Shown piece after piece: positions 1 to 9,559 of a stretch of 64,000 nt of DNA. Source of the DNA: Aurantiochytrium sp. KH105 (lineage: Eukaryota > Sar > Bigyra > Thraustochytrida > Thraustochytriidae); assembly GCA_003116975.1 (NCBI GenBank), contig BGKB01000216.1, forward strand, positions 23,384 to 87,383, written 5' to 3'. A model generated the notes under the pieces. That model did no database searches, was not told where the DNA came from, and was given only the letters and a program-made list of their open reading frames with translations. Made by a program: the position numbers and the translations under genes. Position 1 is the first letter of the stretch. The number at the start of each line of letters is the position of its first letter.

Positions 1-567
1 TCCGTAGACAGCGCTGGGTGGAGTAAATAATACTCGATCGTAATTGTATAAGTGCACCCAGCGGCGAGGTGGGGAGAGGCACGGACTCGCAGACTGCCCT
101 TAAAGTCTAACCGTGGCGCACGGTGGCCTGCTCGGTGAGCAAGAGAAGGGGGTGAGCAAGTAAGTGCGCTTCCGCGAGCGTGCGGCGCTGCGCATGAGAA
201 GGCCAAGAAGATAGATTGATCAATTCGATGCAGCAAAGCGATATCCCTCCCTCACTCTCTCTTTTTCATTCGGACGCTTGACGGTCCTCGCCAGAACACG
301 GCCTTGGCCTTTGCGCACGCCAGGGAGACCTTCGCGCGGCGCGATTTGAACGGGAAGAAGAAAAGGAAAAAGTCGAAGCCCGTTGCTCACGCACGCACGC
401 ACGCACGCGAGTACGCACGCATCCGCATTCTTTCGTTCAAGTCCGAGAGCCTGGGACTCGAGAATCTAACCACCATACATACATACACACGAACCATTGT
501 ACGTGAGCAGTGATAGCGTGGCAACTTTCAACTGAGATTGATTCCTTTGGCGCGTCAGCATTCCGCC
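1..567. other. gene-free left edge and 5' leader of the DOT1-like gene
   Basis: No protein gene is supported here. The stretch ends at the ATG of the DOT1-like gene. A perfect 9-base inverted repeat (CGCTGGGTG at 12-20, CACCCAGCG at 55-63) flanks an AT-rich 34-base spacer. It lacks the D-arm and T-arm signals of a tRNA. An ACGC-type tandem repeat lies at about 391-420. Confidence 0.6.
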
Positions 568-2499
568 ATGCCACGTACACGGCGCACAGCGCGCCGCGAG
601 GCTCTCGCCGCATCATCACCATCCACAACGAAAGGTGGCCTTCAGACAAGCAGCACTGTCCGCACCACTAAACAAGTGACCATTGTTGAGACCAAGACCT
701 CGGGTACCACGACGACGGTGGCGGCGGCCAAGACGCAATCAAAATTGACGAAATCTTCGAAAAGCACCACCAAGCCCCCCGCGCGGAGCACGGTTAGAAA
801 GTCTCGCGTGGCAAGTGTTGCCAGCGGCGTTGCCACAGCCTTCAAGAGCCCGCGTAAGACCAAGCCTTCGCGTCGTCAGGCCAAGCCTGAAGCCGCATCG
901 AAAGCAACAGTGACCGAAAGTGCCCCGTCTTCTCCTCGAAAGAATGTCCAGGCAAGAACTGTTGCTGCACCGGCCACACCAGAACGCAAGCCGACAAGCA
1001 CTTCCTCATCTACTGCCTCGAAAACGTTTTCATCCCCTGAACAATACCGTGTTCGAAAGAGTCTCACAGGCGCAGGGACGCCCCTCCACGCTTCGCCCAT
1101 CACGCCCGGCCGCAAGAAGAACCTCACGGCCTCGCTTCGCAAGAGCACGTTGCCGCAATCGTCTGCGAAGAAGTCGGCAACGAAAACGCGCCTCGCAGCG
1201 CCTGGACCTCAACCGACCGCAAGTTCAAGCTCCGATGAGTACCAGGAACTGGACCGCAAGATCCACCTCAAGATGCTTTACTCTTTGATTCGACGAAAGA
1301 CGGGCGCTCTTGGAGGCGGTGGCGCAGGTGGAGCCATTTACGGTGAGGTCACCCAGGAGAGCTTCCAGCGAGTCGTGGACGTGCTCGTGGCACAGTGCGG
1401 GCTCAACACGGAGTCCGTCTTCCTTGACATTGGAGCAGGTCTCGGCAAGCCCAACTTTCACGTGGCCATCTCCCCTGGCGTCAAGCAATCGCTCGGTGTC
1501 GAGCTGATCGGTGGTCGCTGGTGGCAGTCCGTGTATCTTCTGGATCAATGTCTGAGCGAACGCACGTTGAGGCCGTACGCGAGCAAGGTCTTCTTTGCGC
1601 ATGCCAACGTGACAGACATGAAAGAGTTCGAGCCGACTACGCATGTATACAGCTTCAACCGCGGCTTCCCACCCGAGGCCATGGAGGCCGTGGCACGCGC
1701 CTTTCATGCGAGTTCCACCGCGGAATTTTTCATCTGCTTTGACAAGCCCAAGGTCCTCGAGGGCTATGGCTTTCGCATCGAGCTTGTCGACTTCGTTCCG
1801 ACCAAAATGGCGGGCTCCGGGGAACAGCATCGCTGCTACGTATACCGCCGTACGGACCGCCGTCACCTTCGTGGCAAACGAGAAACGTCAATGTCTGCAT
1901 CGACGGCGGCAGACTCGTCTGCTGCGGCGACATCGTCGTCACCAGCAAGCCATTTGCAGGCGCTTGCAAATGCGCCAGCCTTGGTAAACAAGGACACCAA
2001 GCCGCGTGGCAAGGCACCTCGCTCACCCGCGCTGTTTGCTTTGGCGCGCACACCGATTCGTACGCGCGCGTACAACAAGCTGAAAAAGACCCCGAGGAGA
2101 GCTTCATCTGAAAGTAGCGGGAGCAGTAGCAGCGCGGGCAGTGTGAGCGCCAGCAGCGACGAGGACGAGGAGGAAGCGGGCGCTGGATTGACCGCAAAGG
2201 CTCTCAACTTTGACAGCGTTGATGACGAGCAAGGAAGCGAGGACATAAACACCCTCGGGGATAAGGTCGAGTCGAAGATGACACTGAATGCAGCCAGATC
2301 GGACGTCTTCACTCTCGTGCAGCCGCCCAAAGACATTGATTACGCACCACACGTGCCACATTCTGACTCGTACATGCAGGGTTTGGAACTCATGTCTTCA
2401 AGCGTTCTTTTGTACCAAAGCTGGGTCCGTGATCAGATCGGGCTCCATCGTAGCGATCGCGCATCGCGGAGCTCCTCCCGGAGACTGGGCCGAAGGTGA
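568..2499 (+). CDS. DOT1-like histone H3 lysine-79 methyltransferase
   Basis: The 643-residue protein has a DOT1-type SAM-dependent methyltransferase core at about residues 225-430, set between long Ser/Lys/Ala-rich disordered flanks. Visible core signals are the SAM-binding FLDIGAGLG (Asp287), then GVEL about 23 residues later, and a YSFNRGFPP segment where DOT1 enzymes carry their substrate/SAM-contact loop. DOT1 enzymes methylate H3K79 in nucleosomes without a SET domain; the basic N-terminal flank could bind DNA. The GKPNFH wording after motif I and the FPP loop remind me more of the short protist DOT1 enzymes than of animal DOT1L, which is an impression from memory. The start is the ATG at 568 (GCC before it); an in-frame upstream extension begins only with TTG. 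The gene converges on the Nudix gene. The family is fairly sure; H3K79 specificity is inferred. Confidence 0.8.
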   Translation: MPRTRRTARREALAASSPSTTKGGLQTSSTVRTTKQVTIVETKTSGTTTTVAAAKTQSKLTKSSKSTTKPPARSTVRKSRVASVASGVATAFKSPRKTKPSRRQAKPEAASKATVTESAPSSPRKNVQARTVAAPATPERKPTSTSSSTASKTFSSPEQYRVRKSLTGAGTPLHASPITPGRKKNLTASLRKSTLPQSSAKKSATKTRLAAPGPQPTASSSSDEYQELDRKIHLKMLYSLIRRKTGALGGGGAGGAIYGEVTQESFQRVVDVLVAQCGLNTESVFLDIGAGLGKPNFHVAISPGVKQSLGVELIGGRWWQSVYLLDQCLSERTLRPYASKVFFAHANVTDMKEFEPTTHVYSFNRGFPPEAMEAVARAFHASSTAEFFICFDKPKVLEGYGFRIELVDFVPTKMAGSGEQHRCYVYRRTDRRHLRGKRETSMSASTAADSSAAATSSSPASHLQALANAPALVNKDTKPRGKAPRSPALFALARTPIRTRAYNKLKKTPRRASSESSGSSSSAGSVSASSDEDEEEAGAGLTAKALNFDSVDDEQGSEDINTLGDKVESKMTLNAARSDVFTLVQPPKDIDYAPHVPHSDSYMQGLELMSSSVLLYQSWVRDQIGLHRSDRASRSSSRRLGRR

Positions 2500-2859
2500 C
2501 AGAGCCTGCACAAATACACAAATCGTCTCCTCCCTGTCTATTAGATTTCGCCGAAGCGAGTGATCCATCCTTACTTTCTTTCCAGACATGCCTTTTTTGT
2601 CTTGTCTTGTCTTCTCTTGTCTCGTTTTGCGACGATCCGTTCTGATCGATACACCTTCTTTCTTTTGATAAATCGCGCACGGCATACATATCTCGCCTCT
2701 TTCAAGAAAAATAGAGATGACCGCGGTCTGAAATCAAAATAATGAAAGAAATGACTACGACAGCGTTTCGCGTGGCAACGTTTGGTTTAGACCGTGTATA
2801 CGCAATGTGTTAGGTACTTTTTTTGTATTGAGAAACGTACGTCAGCCCGTATGATGGGT
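2500..2859. other. convergent 3' spacer
   Basis: This 360-base stretch lies between the DOT1-like gene and the Nudix gene, which end towards each other. It holds pyrimidine-rich TCTTG repeats near 2595-2625 and AT-rich sequence suited to 3' ends. No gene is seen. Confidence 0.6.
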
Positions 2860-3954
2860 TTACAGGGCGCTGGCCTTGGGATGTGCCGCAAGCCAAGATT
2901 CATGCGTAGGCTCCTCCTCGAGGTTGCACTCCCACTTGTAGCCTCCGCTGCCAAAGGGAATGCTGCAGTGAATGCGACGCACATCACTGGCATCGCCCGG
3001 GTAGTCAGGATGCTTGGCATCGCCCGGGTAAACAAGCGTAAGGCGATCGTTGACTTTCGAAGGAATGGCATGCGGCTGGATGGGAAGGCGCGGCTTGCGC
3101 TGGGCTGCAGCATCAATGAGGTCGTTCACTTGGGCAAACTCGCTCAATGCAGAGAGAACGTAGAATTGTGGAGGCAGCAAGGCCATCTTGCCTGCAGCGT
3201 GCCGGTCAAGCGCCTCACGCGGTGAGGCCCAAGTGTACCGCACGGTTTCGCCACCGTCGAGAGAGATTTCTGCATTATCGACCACGGCGACAAAGAAATT
3301 TGCGTGAAAGCGGTGCTTTTCGATGACTGGCGTGATGAAGGTGATCCAATAGTGCAGAGCGGAAAGCGCGGGCGCCTGGCGGTATTTTTCCAGCATCGGT
3401 TTGAATTGGGCTGCATCGTCATGGACGCGTTTTTGCCATTCCTTGGTCTCCTCCTTTGAAATGACAACAGCTTGCGCGTGGCCAGGCTTGTTGTCTTGCG
3501 CTGTGAGTAGAACGCCAGCTTCTTCAAAAAGCTCACGAATCCCGGTGAGCTTGGCGGCGTCCACGTTGTCTTGGCCTCCATATGCGGAGGCAACGCCTGC
3601 ATCGCCATCCTCCGCGACACCGCCCGGAAACACGTACATGGACGAGAAGGCTTTCATCTTGGAGGATCTTTGCGCGAGCAGAACCTCAAAATCATTCTCT
3701 GCGGCTGCCTTGGCGCCCTTGGTGACCCCCGCGCGCTCCGCAGAGCTCTTGACGCCTGCCGACGGCGCCTGCTTTCTGCGCAGGAGTACCACGGACGCCG
3801 AGAGTCTCGGCGCCGCTTGCGTCGTTGCCTTGCTCGTCATCTTGACCCCGCGTCTCGCACTGGCGTCGCGCTGCGTGTTTGCTGCGCTGCTGCTGCCGCG
3901 AGCGCGGATCGTCCTGTCCGCCGCCCGCGCCATGGATCGGCATGACCCCATCAT
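2860..3954 (-). CDS. Nudix hydrolase, NUDT19-like (CoA diphosphatase type)
   Basis: The protein has 364 residues, close to NUDT19 (about 375). A split Nudix box is visible: FPGG at 109-112, then a roughly 25-residue insert, then RELFEEAGVLL at 140-150. That insert between the Gly start and the REXXEE core is typical of NUDT19. Enzymes of this subfamily cleave the diphosphate of coenzyme A and its esters, usually in peroxisomes; here the substrate is inferred. The first 50 residues are rich in Arg, Ala and Ser and acid-poor, like a mitochondrial presequence. The C-terminus reads KASAL, only a weak match to a PTS1. Three in-frame ATGs (3954, 3951, 3933) compete as starts. It lies head-to-head with the transposase gene. 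Confidence 0.85.
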   Translation of the reverse strand: MMGSCRSMARAADRTIRARGSSSAANTQRDASARRGVKMTSKATTQAAPRLSASVVLLRRKQAPSAGVKSSAERAGVTKGAKAAAENDFEVLLAQRSSKMKAFSSMYVFPGGVAEDGDAGVASAYGGQDNVDAAKLTGIRELFEEAGVLLTAQDNKPGHAQAVVISKEETKEWQKRVHDDAAQFKPMLEKYRQAPALSALHYWITFITPVIEKHRFHANFFVAVVDNAEISLDGGETVRYTWASPREALDRHAAGKMALLPPQFYVLSALSEFAQVNDLIDAAAQRKPRLPIQPHAIPSKVNDRLTLVYPGDAKHPDYPGDASDVRRIHCSIPFGSGGYKWECNLEEEPTHESWLAAHPKASAL

Positions 3955-4236
3955 CGTCCCATCGTGGTGGCGATCTGATCTTCAATGAATGGGTTTTGTA
4001 CGAGGTATGCTACTCTTAGGCCTAGTAGGCCTACTACTAGCAAGCAGCATCATCTTTTTCGAAGCGAAAGGGAAAAAGATCAGGGAACACGGGGATTTCC
4101 CTTCGTGCAGTGCCTCACATGTCAGTACTTGAAGCAACAGCCGCATCGCACGCAAGACCAGACGCTTTGCAGTCCGCAACCTTGATGCCGCCCACGTCGC
4201 TATCGCTGCATTTGCTCTTCTTGCGGACGTTCGAGG
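3955..4236. promoter_or_regulatory. divergent spacer with two TAGGCCTA palindromes
   Basis: This 282-base interval separates the Nudix and transposase starts. Two perfect 8-base palindromes TAGGCCTA lie at 4017-4024 and 4026-4033, about 60 bases before the Nudix ATG. No terminal inverted repeat matching the region downstream of the transposase was found by eye. Confidence 0.4.
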
Positions 4237-6447
4237 ATGAGGGCCGAAGAACACGGTATTAGTAGTAGCAGCTGCAGCTGCAAAGGCTACTGCAGCTCCA
4301 TGCACGGCGTCAACGAGCAGCTGCAGGAGCAGAACCAGCAGAACCTGCAGCAAAATCATGAAAAGCATCATCGTGCGGCGAGGGTACCGTCACAGTCGTC
4401 GCCTCCGAGAAGCTCTGCAGCTGCAGCTGGTACTGGGTCTGCAAATGGCAACGACAAGGCCTTTCAGAATTCACAATACGATAACCTTTATATGCAGTTC
4501 TCGAGCGCGTTTATAAGGCAAGATCTTGTAGCGTTTCGAGACCTCCTCGAAGATACCCTTCGCGAGCTCAAGGATGCTCATCGTGAAAAAGCAGCTGCAG
4601 CTGCAGGCACAGCTGCAGATGCAGATGCGGATGGTAAAAGCCACTCTGAAGCCACTGCCGAGCAAGAACAGCAGCTGCAGCAGCTGCAGCAGGCTCAGAA
4701 GATCTCGACACTCAAAAAAGAGCTTTCTAACGCCAAGCAAACAAACGAAAGTCTTCGCGGACGCAAGCAGCTGCTGCAGCAGCGGGACCAGCAGCTGCAG
4801 CAGCGAGACCAGCAGCTGCAGCAGCGAGACCAGCAGCTGCAGCAGCTGCGGCAACAACTGCAGAAGCAGCAGCACGAGCTGCAGCAGCACAATTCACCTG
4901 CCTTAGACGGACAGCAGCAGCAGCTGCAGAGTGTGGAAACTACAAGTAGCAGCTGCAGCTGCAGCGGAATGGAGCACAACACGGTTTCAACAGCTTCTAC
5001 CACCATGTCTTCGAGCTCGAGCACGGCCGAGAGCGAGGGCCGGTCCAAAAAGCGCAAGACGTACAGCGAGAGCGACAAGACATACATCATCCGTGCCGAC
5101 GAGAACGATGGCCGACAGGCGGCCATGGTCTTAGCTGACCAAATTGGTATGCCGAGGAAAACTGCGAGAAACCTCCTGGTGCGCTACAAGAATAAGGGAG
5201 ACTCTGTCGTTCATGACAAGCGGTTTGATACCGGTGTTCCCGCGCGCAACACAAAGCGAGAAGCGTGGCATGTCGACATCATATGCGATTGGCTTCGCTG
5301 GGATGCGACAATAACATTGAAAGCACTTTTGGAAATGCTCAACGTTGAAATTGGACGTCGTATTCTCTGCGAAGAGCGCGATAAGAAGTGTGCGACTTGT
5401 CTACATCTTTTAGCAGAAGAAGAGCGCATGCCTGGCCACCCACTGGATGTACATGATCGCATGAGGGACGCTTGCGATGAAGCGAAAGAAACCTTCGCCA
5501 AAAAGTTCATCCATGACGAACGAACAATTCGCAGTTGGCTATACGATAAGCCCGTCTGTTATTCGCGGAAGGCTGTCGTGGAACAGAAGTCTTCCGCAAA
5601 CACTGCGGAAAACATGCGCAAGCGCCTCGAATTCGCAAAAGTACTTGATGGATGTATCCGATCCGCCAATGACTACTATCTCCTCTTCATGGATGAAATG
5701 CCTTTCTACTCGACCATGTCATGTACTAAGGGGCGTTCGCGGAAGGGAGAGCGAGCCGTCGTTCTTTTACCTCCTGAGAGCAGCACGACAAACCGATTGC
5801 AGGCTGCCATGACAGTGAACCCTGAACATGGTCTTATTTACGGACAGACGTTTGCTCCTGTCAGGCGCTCGCGGAGTTGGTCGGCGCAGTACGGCAGAGA
5901 TGAATTCAAAAAGTACCTCTATGGCCTTTTCGAAACTCTCATGTATGAGGGAAATCGCAGAATCAACGTCAAGTACGCGGAGGCAATCAGGAACAAGCAC
6001 ATTAAGCTAATTTGGGACAACGCACCAGATCACGGGTCTCGGATCAAGGCCGCGGACACGGAACATGGTATTCCCGAAAGCGTCAAGCCTGAAAATTTTG
6101 ATGAATTTGTGTCCTTCGCGCAAGAGCGCGGGGCGACCGTGCAGATTGTTTTTGCCGCGCCAATCTCACCCCATTTGAACTTGTGCGAGTTCTACAATCG
6201 CGTGCTCCGAATTTATGCAAACGCAGAACGAACTGAATCTGAAGTGCGAACGGCACTTCTGCAAGCGCGGCCTCGCGGTCAAACGATCGAAAACAGAGTT
6301 TCAATGCTCGAAGAAATCGTCCGGGGGGGTATGCAAAAGCTGAAGTACGAACGCGGACCTTTGAATGGGTCGATGTACACGTTGAAAAACACAATGCAAA
6401 AAGTCATGGAGAACGATGGGTATTTAGACTGGCATTGGATCAATTAA
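4237..6447 (+). mobile_element. intact IS630/Tc1/mariner-type transposase gene with Q-rich N-terminus (DD56E)
   Basis: The gene encodes 736 residues without break. Residues 1-250 are low-complexity and Gln-rich, with QQLQQRD heptads that predict a coiled coil. A basic KKRKTY patch and a helix-turn-helix of the DQIGMPRKTARNLL type follow near 270-320. The catalytic core shows LFMDEMPF (Asp486), IWDNAPDH (Asp594) and SPHLNLCEFYN (Glu651). The last replaces the usual SPDLNPIEN. These form a DDE triad with 107 and 56 intervening residues; known Tc1/mariner groups mostly have 34-41 before the last acid. A Cys-rich segment near 383-393 (CxxxxxxCxxC) may bind metal. The product would cut and paste its element in the nucleus. 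I could not find terminal inverted repeats, so element ends are unknown and domestication is possible. Confidence 0.8.
4780..4842 (+). repeat. 21-base minisatellite coding QQLQQRD heptads
   Basis: Three adjacent 21-base units (4780-4800, 4801-4821, 4822-4842) differ by a single base. They sit inside the transposase frame, so each adds one heptad and keeps frame. The surrounding 4260-4980 is dense in CAGCTG and CTGCAG, which read the same on both strands. Confidence 0.85.
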
Positions 6448-7082
6448 AAAAAGTAAAGAGAGGATTCTATTGGTGTTGAAAAACCTTGTGTGGTGAAATT
6501 CATCGTGAAGCGTGCACGTGTACGCCTCGCAGAATTGGGTTCTGCAGAAGACCTTAAAATAATGTAGTGTCCCTCACTGTTTCGACCCGAACTTTCGGCA
6601 CATCCTCTATTTTTTCCAAAGACCCCTACTTTTGCTGCAGCAGCTGCAGCTCATGCTGTGCGAGCTCCACGTCTTACGAGCGCAGCCGCGTATGCCGTCT
6701 TGTGGCAGCCAGGCCTGACGTCCTGCTGCCCCAGACTTCCTGGAACTCTCGGCACCACATTCCTGACAGTGAGTATAGGTGCTAGGGAGGGACGGCTTGG
6801 TTCTCGTCGTGCGCGTAGTACCTTCTTGTGAAGGTATTTCGCACACAGGCGGCAGCAAATGTTTGAGTGGTCATGCCAATCATGATGATGATGATGAGCG
6901 AATCTGTGTCAGGTTGCCAGGTTAATGATGATGATCGTGATGGTTTCCACCACCTCTCCGTAGGCAGTGCACCCTTTGGACTTGCGGACAGCTGAATGAC
7001 GTTATCTGAAAGTGTCATGCCCCGTGTGCGAGATCGACACTGCCTAGCAAGAGAGCAAGCTAGCTGCTGCCTACAGCTGCTT

Positions 7083-7101
7083 GGGTGGGCAGTGCCCACC
7101 C
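7083..7101. repeat. perfect 8-bp hairpin, 3-base loop
   Basis: GGGTGGGC and GCCCACCC flank the loop AGT. The stem is all perfect pairing and GC-rich. Its role is unknown. Confidence 0.7.
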
Positions 7102-7528
7102 GCCTCAAGCGCTGCACTTGACATGTCACGAGCTGCGTTGCGTTTTCCCCCCTTCCTCCTCTCGTCGCAGCAGCCCGCTTCGCGCAGGCTACGCTGCCAC
7201 CACGACGACGAAGCGCACGCTTCGCTGGGTTTTGCACAAAGCGCAGCGCAACAGCGACCATTGCGACTTGCACGTGCTCTGCTGCTCTCTGGTCGGCGGC
7301 TTATACATGACAGCCGCATCATAAACAACGCGACGGCAGAGGGGGTGTGCGCCGCCGTGCGCGGATACCGGACCCCGCGCTTTGCACGCGCCGCGCACTC
7401 ACTCGCTCGCTCACTCACTGCCCCTCCGCCTGCTGCGCACGCCGCCCCGCTCGGGGGCGCGCGCCGCAACCGCAGCGACCGGCCGCAGCCGCTGCACTGG
7501 CAGGCCTCCGCACGGGGAGGCCCGGCCC

Positions 7529-7529
<1 letters not shown>

Positions 7530-7567
<38 letters not shown>
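7530..7567. repeat. CGG trinucleotide repeat
   Basis: About twelve uninterrupted GGC/CGG units lie some 390 bases before the ATG of the acidic-protein gene, in its probable promoter or leader. Confidence 0.85.
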
Positions 7568-7569
<2 letters not shown>

Positions 7570-7957
7570 GTCCGCTCCGCCGTGCTCCATTCTCCTTTCC
7601 TTCCTTTTCTTTTATTTTCCCTTTTTGCCCTTTCCCGCTCGCCTGGAGGCCTTTTCCCACTTTGCTGCCCGCGATTGTCCACTTTGCCGGGGCGGTTTCC
7701 GCTGTTGCGGGTCCTTTTTCCTCGAGCAAGCAGGCCGGTGCGCGCGCGGCGCGTGCAGCGAGGAGGAGAAAGTGGAGCAGAGCAGAGGCAGCGCAAGTTG
7801 TGCACGCGAAAAGGCAGCGGCAGGACGCGGCGGCAGACCGTGAACGAGGCGCGCGAGAGGAGCAGCGGCAGCGGCGAGCGGAGCGGCAGCGGCGGAGAGC
7901 AGGAGCGGAGCGGGCGGATCGGGGCGGAGAGGAGCACCAGGCGCGGCGGAGGAGAGG

Positions 7958-9559
7958 ATGTCGTCCGTGCGCGATCGCATCGCGCGGCTGGAGGCGACGG
8001 CGACGCCGCTGACGCCGGAGGCGCAAGAGCGCAAGCTCCGGGAGGAGCGCGATAAGCAGCGGCAGGCGGTGAAGATCGCCAAGGCGCGCGCGGCGAGGTA
8101 CAACATGACGCTGCGCGCGCTGTCGATCAAGTCCGTGCGCGAGCAGACGGAGGCGCAGCGCAAGGACCGTGCCGCCGTGCGCGAGGCCCAAGAGCGCGCC
8201 AAGAAGTACAACATGACGAGCCGCGCGCTGGCGCTCGTGGCCACCAAGAACCAGCGCAACGTCGCCCGCGCCTTCGACCCCTCCGTGAGCCCCGAGACGG
8301 CCAAGCAGATCATCCGGGCGGTCGCTACCCACCAGGCCAGCACCGCGGCCGCCGTCAACGACCCCAACGCCACGGAGAAGCAGCAGCTCGCGGCTGCCGC
8401 CAAGGCCCTCAAGGTCTCCGAGCTCGTCGAGCAGGTCATTGAGGAGGAGGATGACGAGGAGGAGGAGGAGGAGGAGGAAGATGAAGAACAACAAGAAGAA
8501 GAAGAAGTTCAAGAGGTCGAAGAAGAAGAAGAAGAAGAAGAAGAAGAAGAAGAAGAAGAGGCTGCCGTCGAGGAGGACGAGCAGACCGCCGAGGTGGAAG
8601 CCCACGAAGAAGAGGTAGAAGTTGTGGAGGAGGAGGAGGAAGAGGAGGAGGAGACCGAAGATGAAGAAGAAGGCGAAGTTGTGGAGGAGGAAGAGGCGGG
8701 CGTGACTGAGGTCGAGGAAGAGGACGACGACGAGGAGGACGGCTTCGTGGACGAGGATCTGGCCGATGCCGTCATGAGCAAAGATGACGATGCCGTCAAC
8801 CGGGCCATCCTCAAGCAGTTCCTCGAGACGCACGCCCCGCACCGAGTTGACGAAGTGGATGCGCTGATGGCGGAGTACGCAGGAAGGGATATTTCAGAGC
8901 TCTTTGATGAGCTCAATGAAACATATCCAGACCCGGCTGAGGCCCAGGTCGAAGGTGAGCAAAGGGCGCTTCAGGAAGCAATGAATGGCAAAATTGACGC
9001 GGATGACGCAGATGAAGATAACGAGGCCGAACAAGACGATGAGGAGGAACTCAGCACCGTCGAACAGGCGCGCCGCGACGCCGAGGCCGCCGAGCGCCGT
9101 GAAAAGGCCAAGATCGCCGCCATGACCGAAGCCGAGCGCGAAGCCTACTTTGAAGAGAAGGAGCTCGAGCGCGAGCACTCCGAGCACAAGGACGCCATGC
9201 TCCGTCGCCAGCTCGATCTTTACTCCAAGGGCGGCTCCAAGGAGAACCCCGTGCTTGCACGGATGCGTGGCGCCACCACGACCAAGCGCGCCATCAGTAA
9301 GCGCATCAGCAAGCGCCTCAGCGTTGCTGAAGACGCTGAAGACGAGGCTGCCGTCGACTCGGACGGATTCATCCTTGGCGCATCTTCCGCCTCGTCTCAC
9401 CCGCGTTCCAGCGCCCGCCTCAACCGTGGATCTGTTGGCGGTGGTGCAAAGTGGGCCGTCAATGTGCAGCCTCAGCTCTTGCGCGAGCGCATGAAGCGCG
9501 CTGGCGTCGCCGATGAGGACATTGACAACCTCATGTCTGAGGAGTCCGACATGCTGTAG
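7958..9559 (+). CDS. acidic coiled-coil protein of unknown function
   Basis: I do not recognise the family. The 533-residue protein begins with charged helical sequence in which the motif YNMTxRAL occurs twice, at 48-55 and 84-91, giving a 36-residue period. About residues 165-265 are almost pure Glu/Asp, coded largely by GAA and GAG runs. The following half is charged and helical with several Ala/Glu stretches. It ends with a Ser/Arg segment and an acidic EDIDNLMSEESDML tail. No membrane segment, signal peptide or catalytic motif is visible. The composition suggests a nuclear or scaffold protein, but that is a guess. The ATG at 7958 is the first in a frame that opens just upstream, with GAGG before it. 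The antisense strand is open through the Glu tract and is discounted as its shadow. Confidence 0.75.
   Translation: MSSVRDRIARLEATATPLTPEAQERKLREERDKQRQAVKIAKARAARYNMTLRALSIKSVREQTEAQRKDRAAVREAQERAKKYNMTSRALALVATKNQRNVARAFDPSVSPETAKQIIRAVATHQASTAAAVNDPNATEKQQLAAAAKALKVSELVEQVIEEEDDEEEEEEEEDEEQQEEEEVQEVEEEEEEEEEEEEEEAAVEEDEQTAEVEAHEEEVEVVEEEEEEEEETEDEEEGEVVEEEEAGVTEVEEEDDDEEDGFVDEDLADAVMSKDDDAVNRAILKQFLETHAPHRVDEVDALMAEYAGRDISELFDELNETYPDPAEAQVEGEQRALQEAMNGKIDADDADEDNEAEQDDEEELSTVEQARRDAEAAERREKAKIAAMTEAEREAYFEEKELEREHSEHKDAMLRRQLDLYSKGGSKENPVLARMRGATTTKRAISKRISKRLSVAEDAEDEAAVDSDGFILGASSASSHPRSSARLNRGSVGGGAKWAVNVQPQLLRERMKRAGVADEDIDNLMSEESDML

Larger units (their letters stand above)
6448..7957. 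other. gene-free spacer with CGG repeat and hairpin
   Basis: The interval runs from the transposase stop to the ATG of the acidic-protein gene. It contains CAG/CTG-rich sequence at 6634-6650 like that in the transposase N-terminus, a GATGAT run near 6884-6900, a perfect hairpin at 7083-7101 and a CGG run at 7530-7567. The last 800 bases are very GC-rich and likely hold the promoter and leader of the next gene. Long frames here show no family signal and look like by-products of base composition. Confidence 0.55.

Noticed and set aside
12..63. A possible tRNA from the inverted repeat at the left edge
   Set aside because: The stem is 9 bases, the loop is AT-rich, and no T-arm or D-arm consensus is present.
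6448..7110. A terminal inverted repeat for the transposon
   Set aside because: Only CAG/CTG simple sequence is shared with the 5' side; no unique inverted match or TA duplication was seen.
7415..8842. A long Leu/Phe-rich frame on the minus strand suggesting membrane segments
   Set aside because: The hydrophobic runs are the complement of GAA/GAG codons in the acidic protein.
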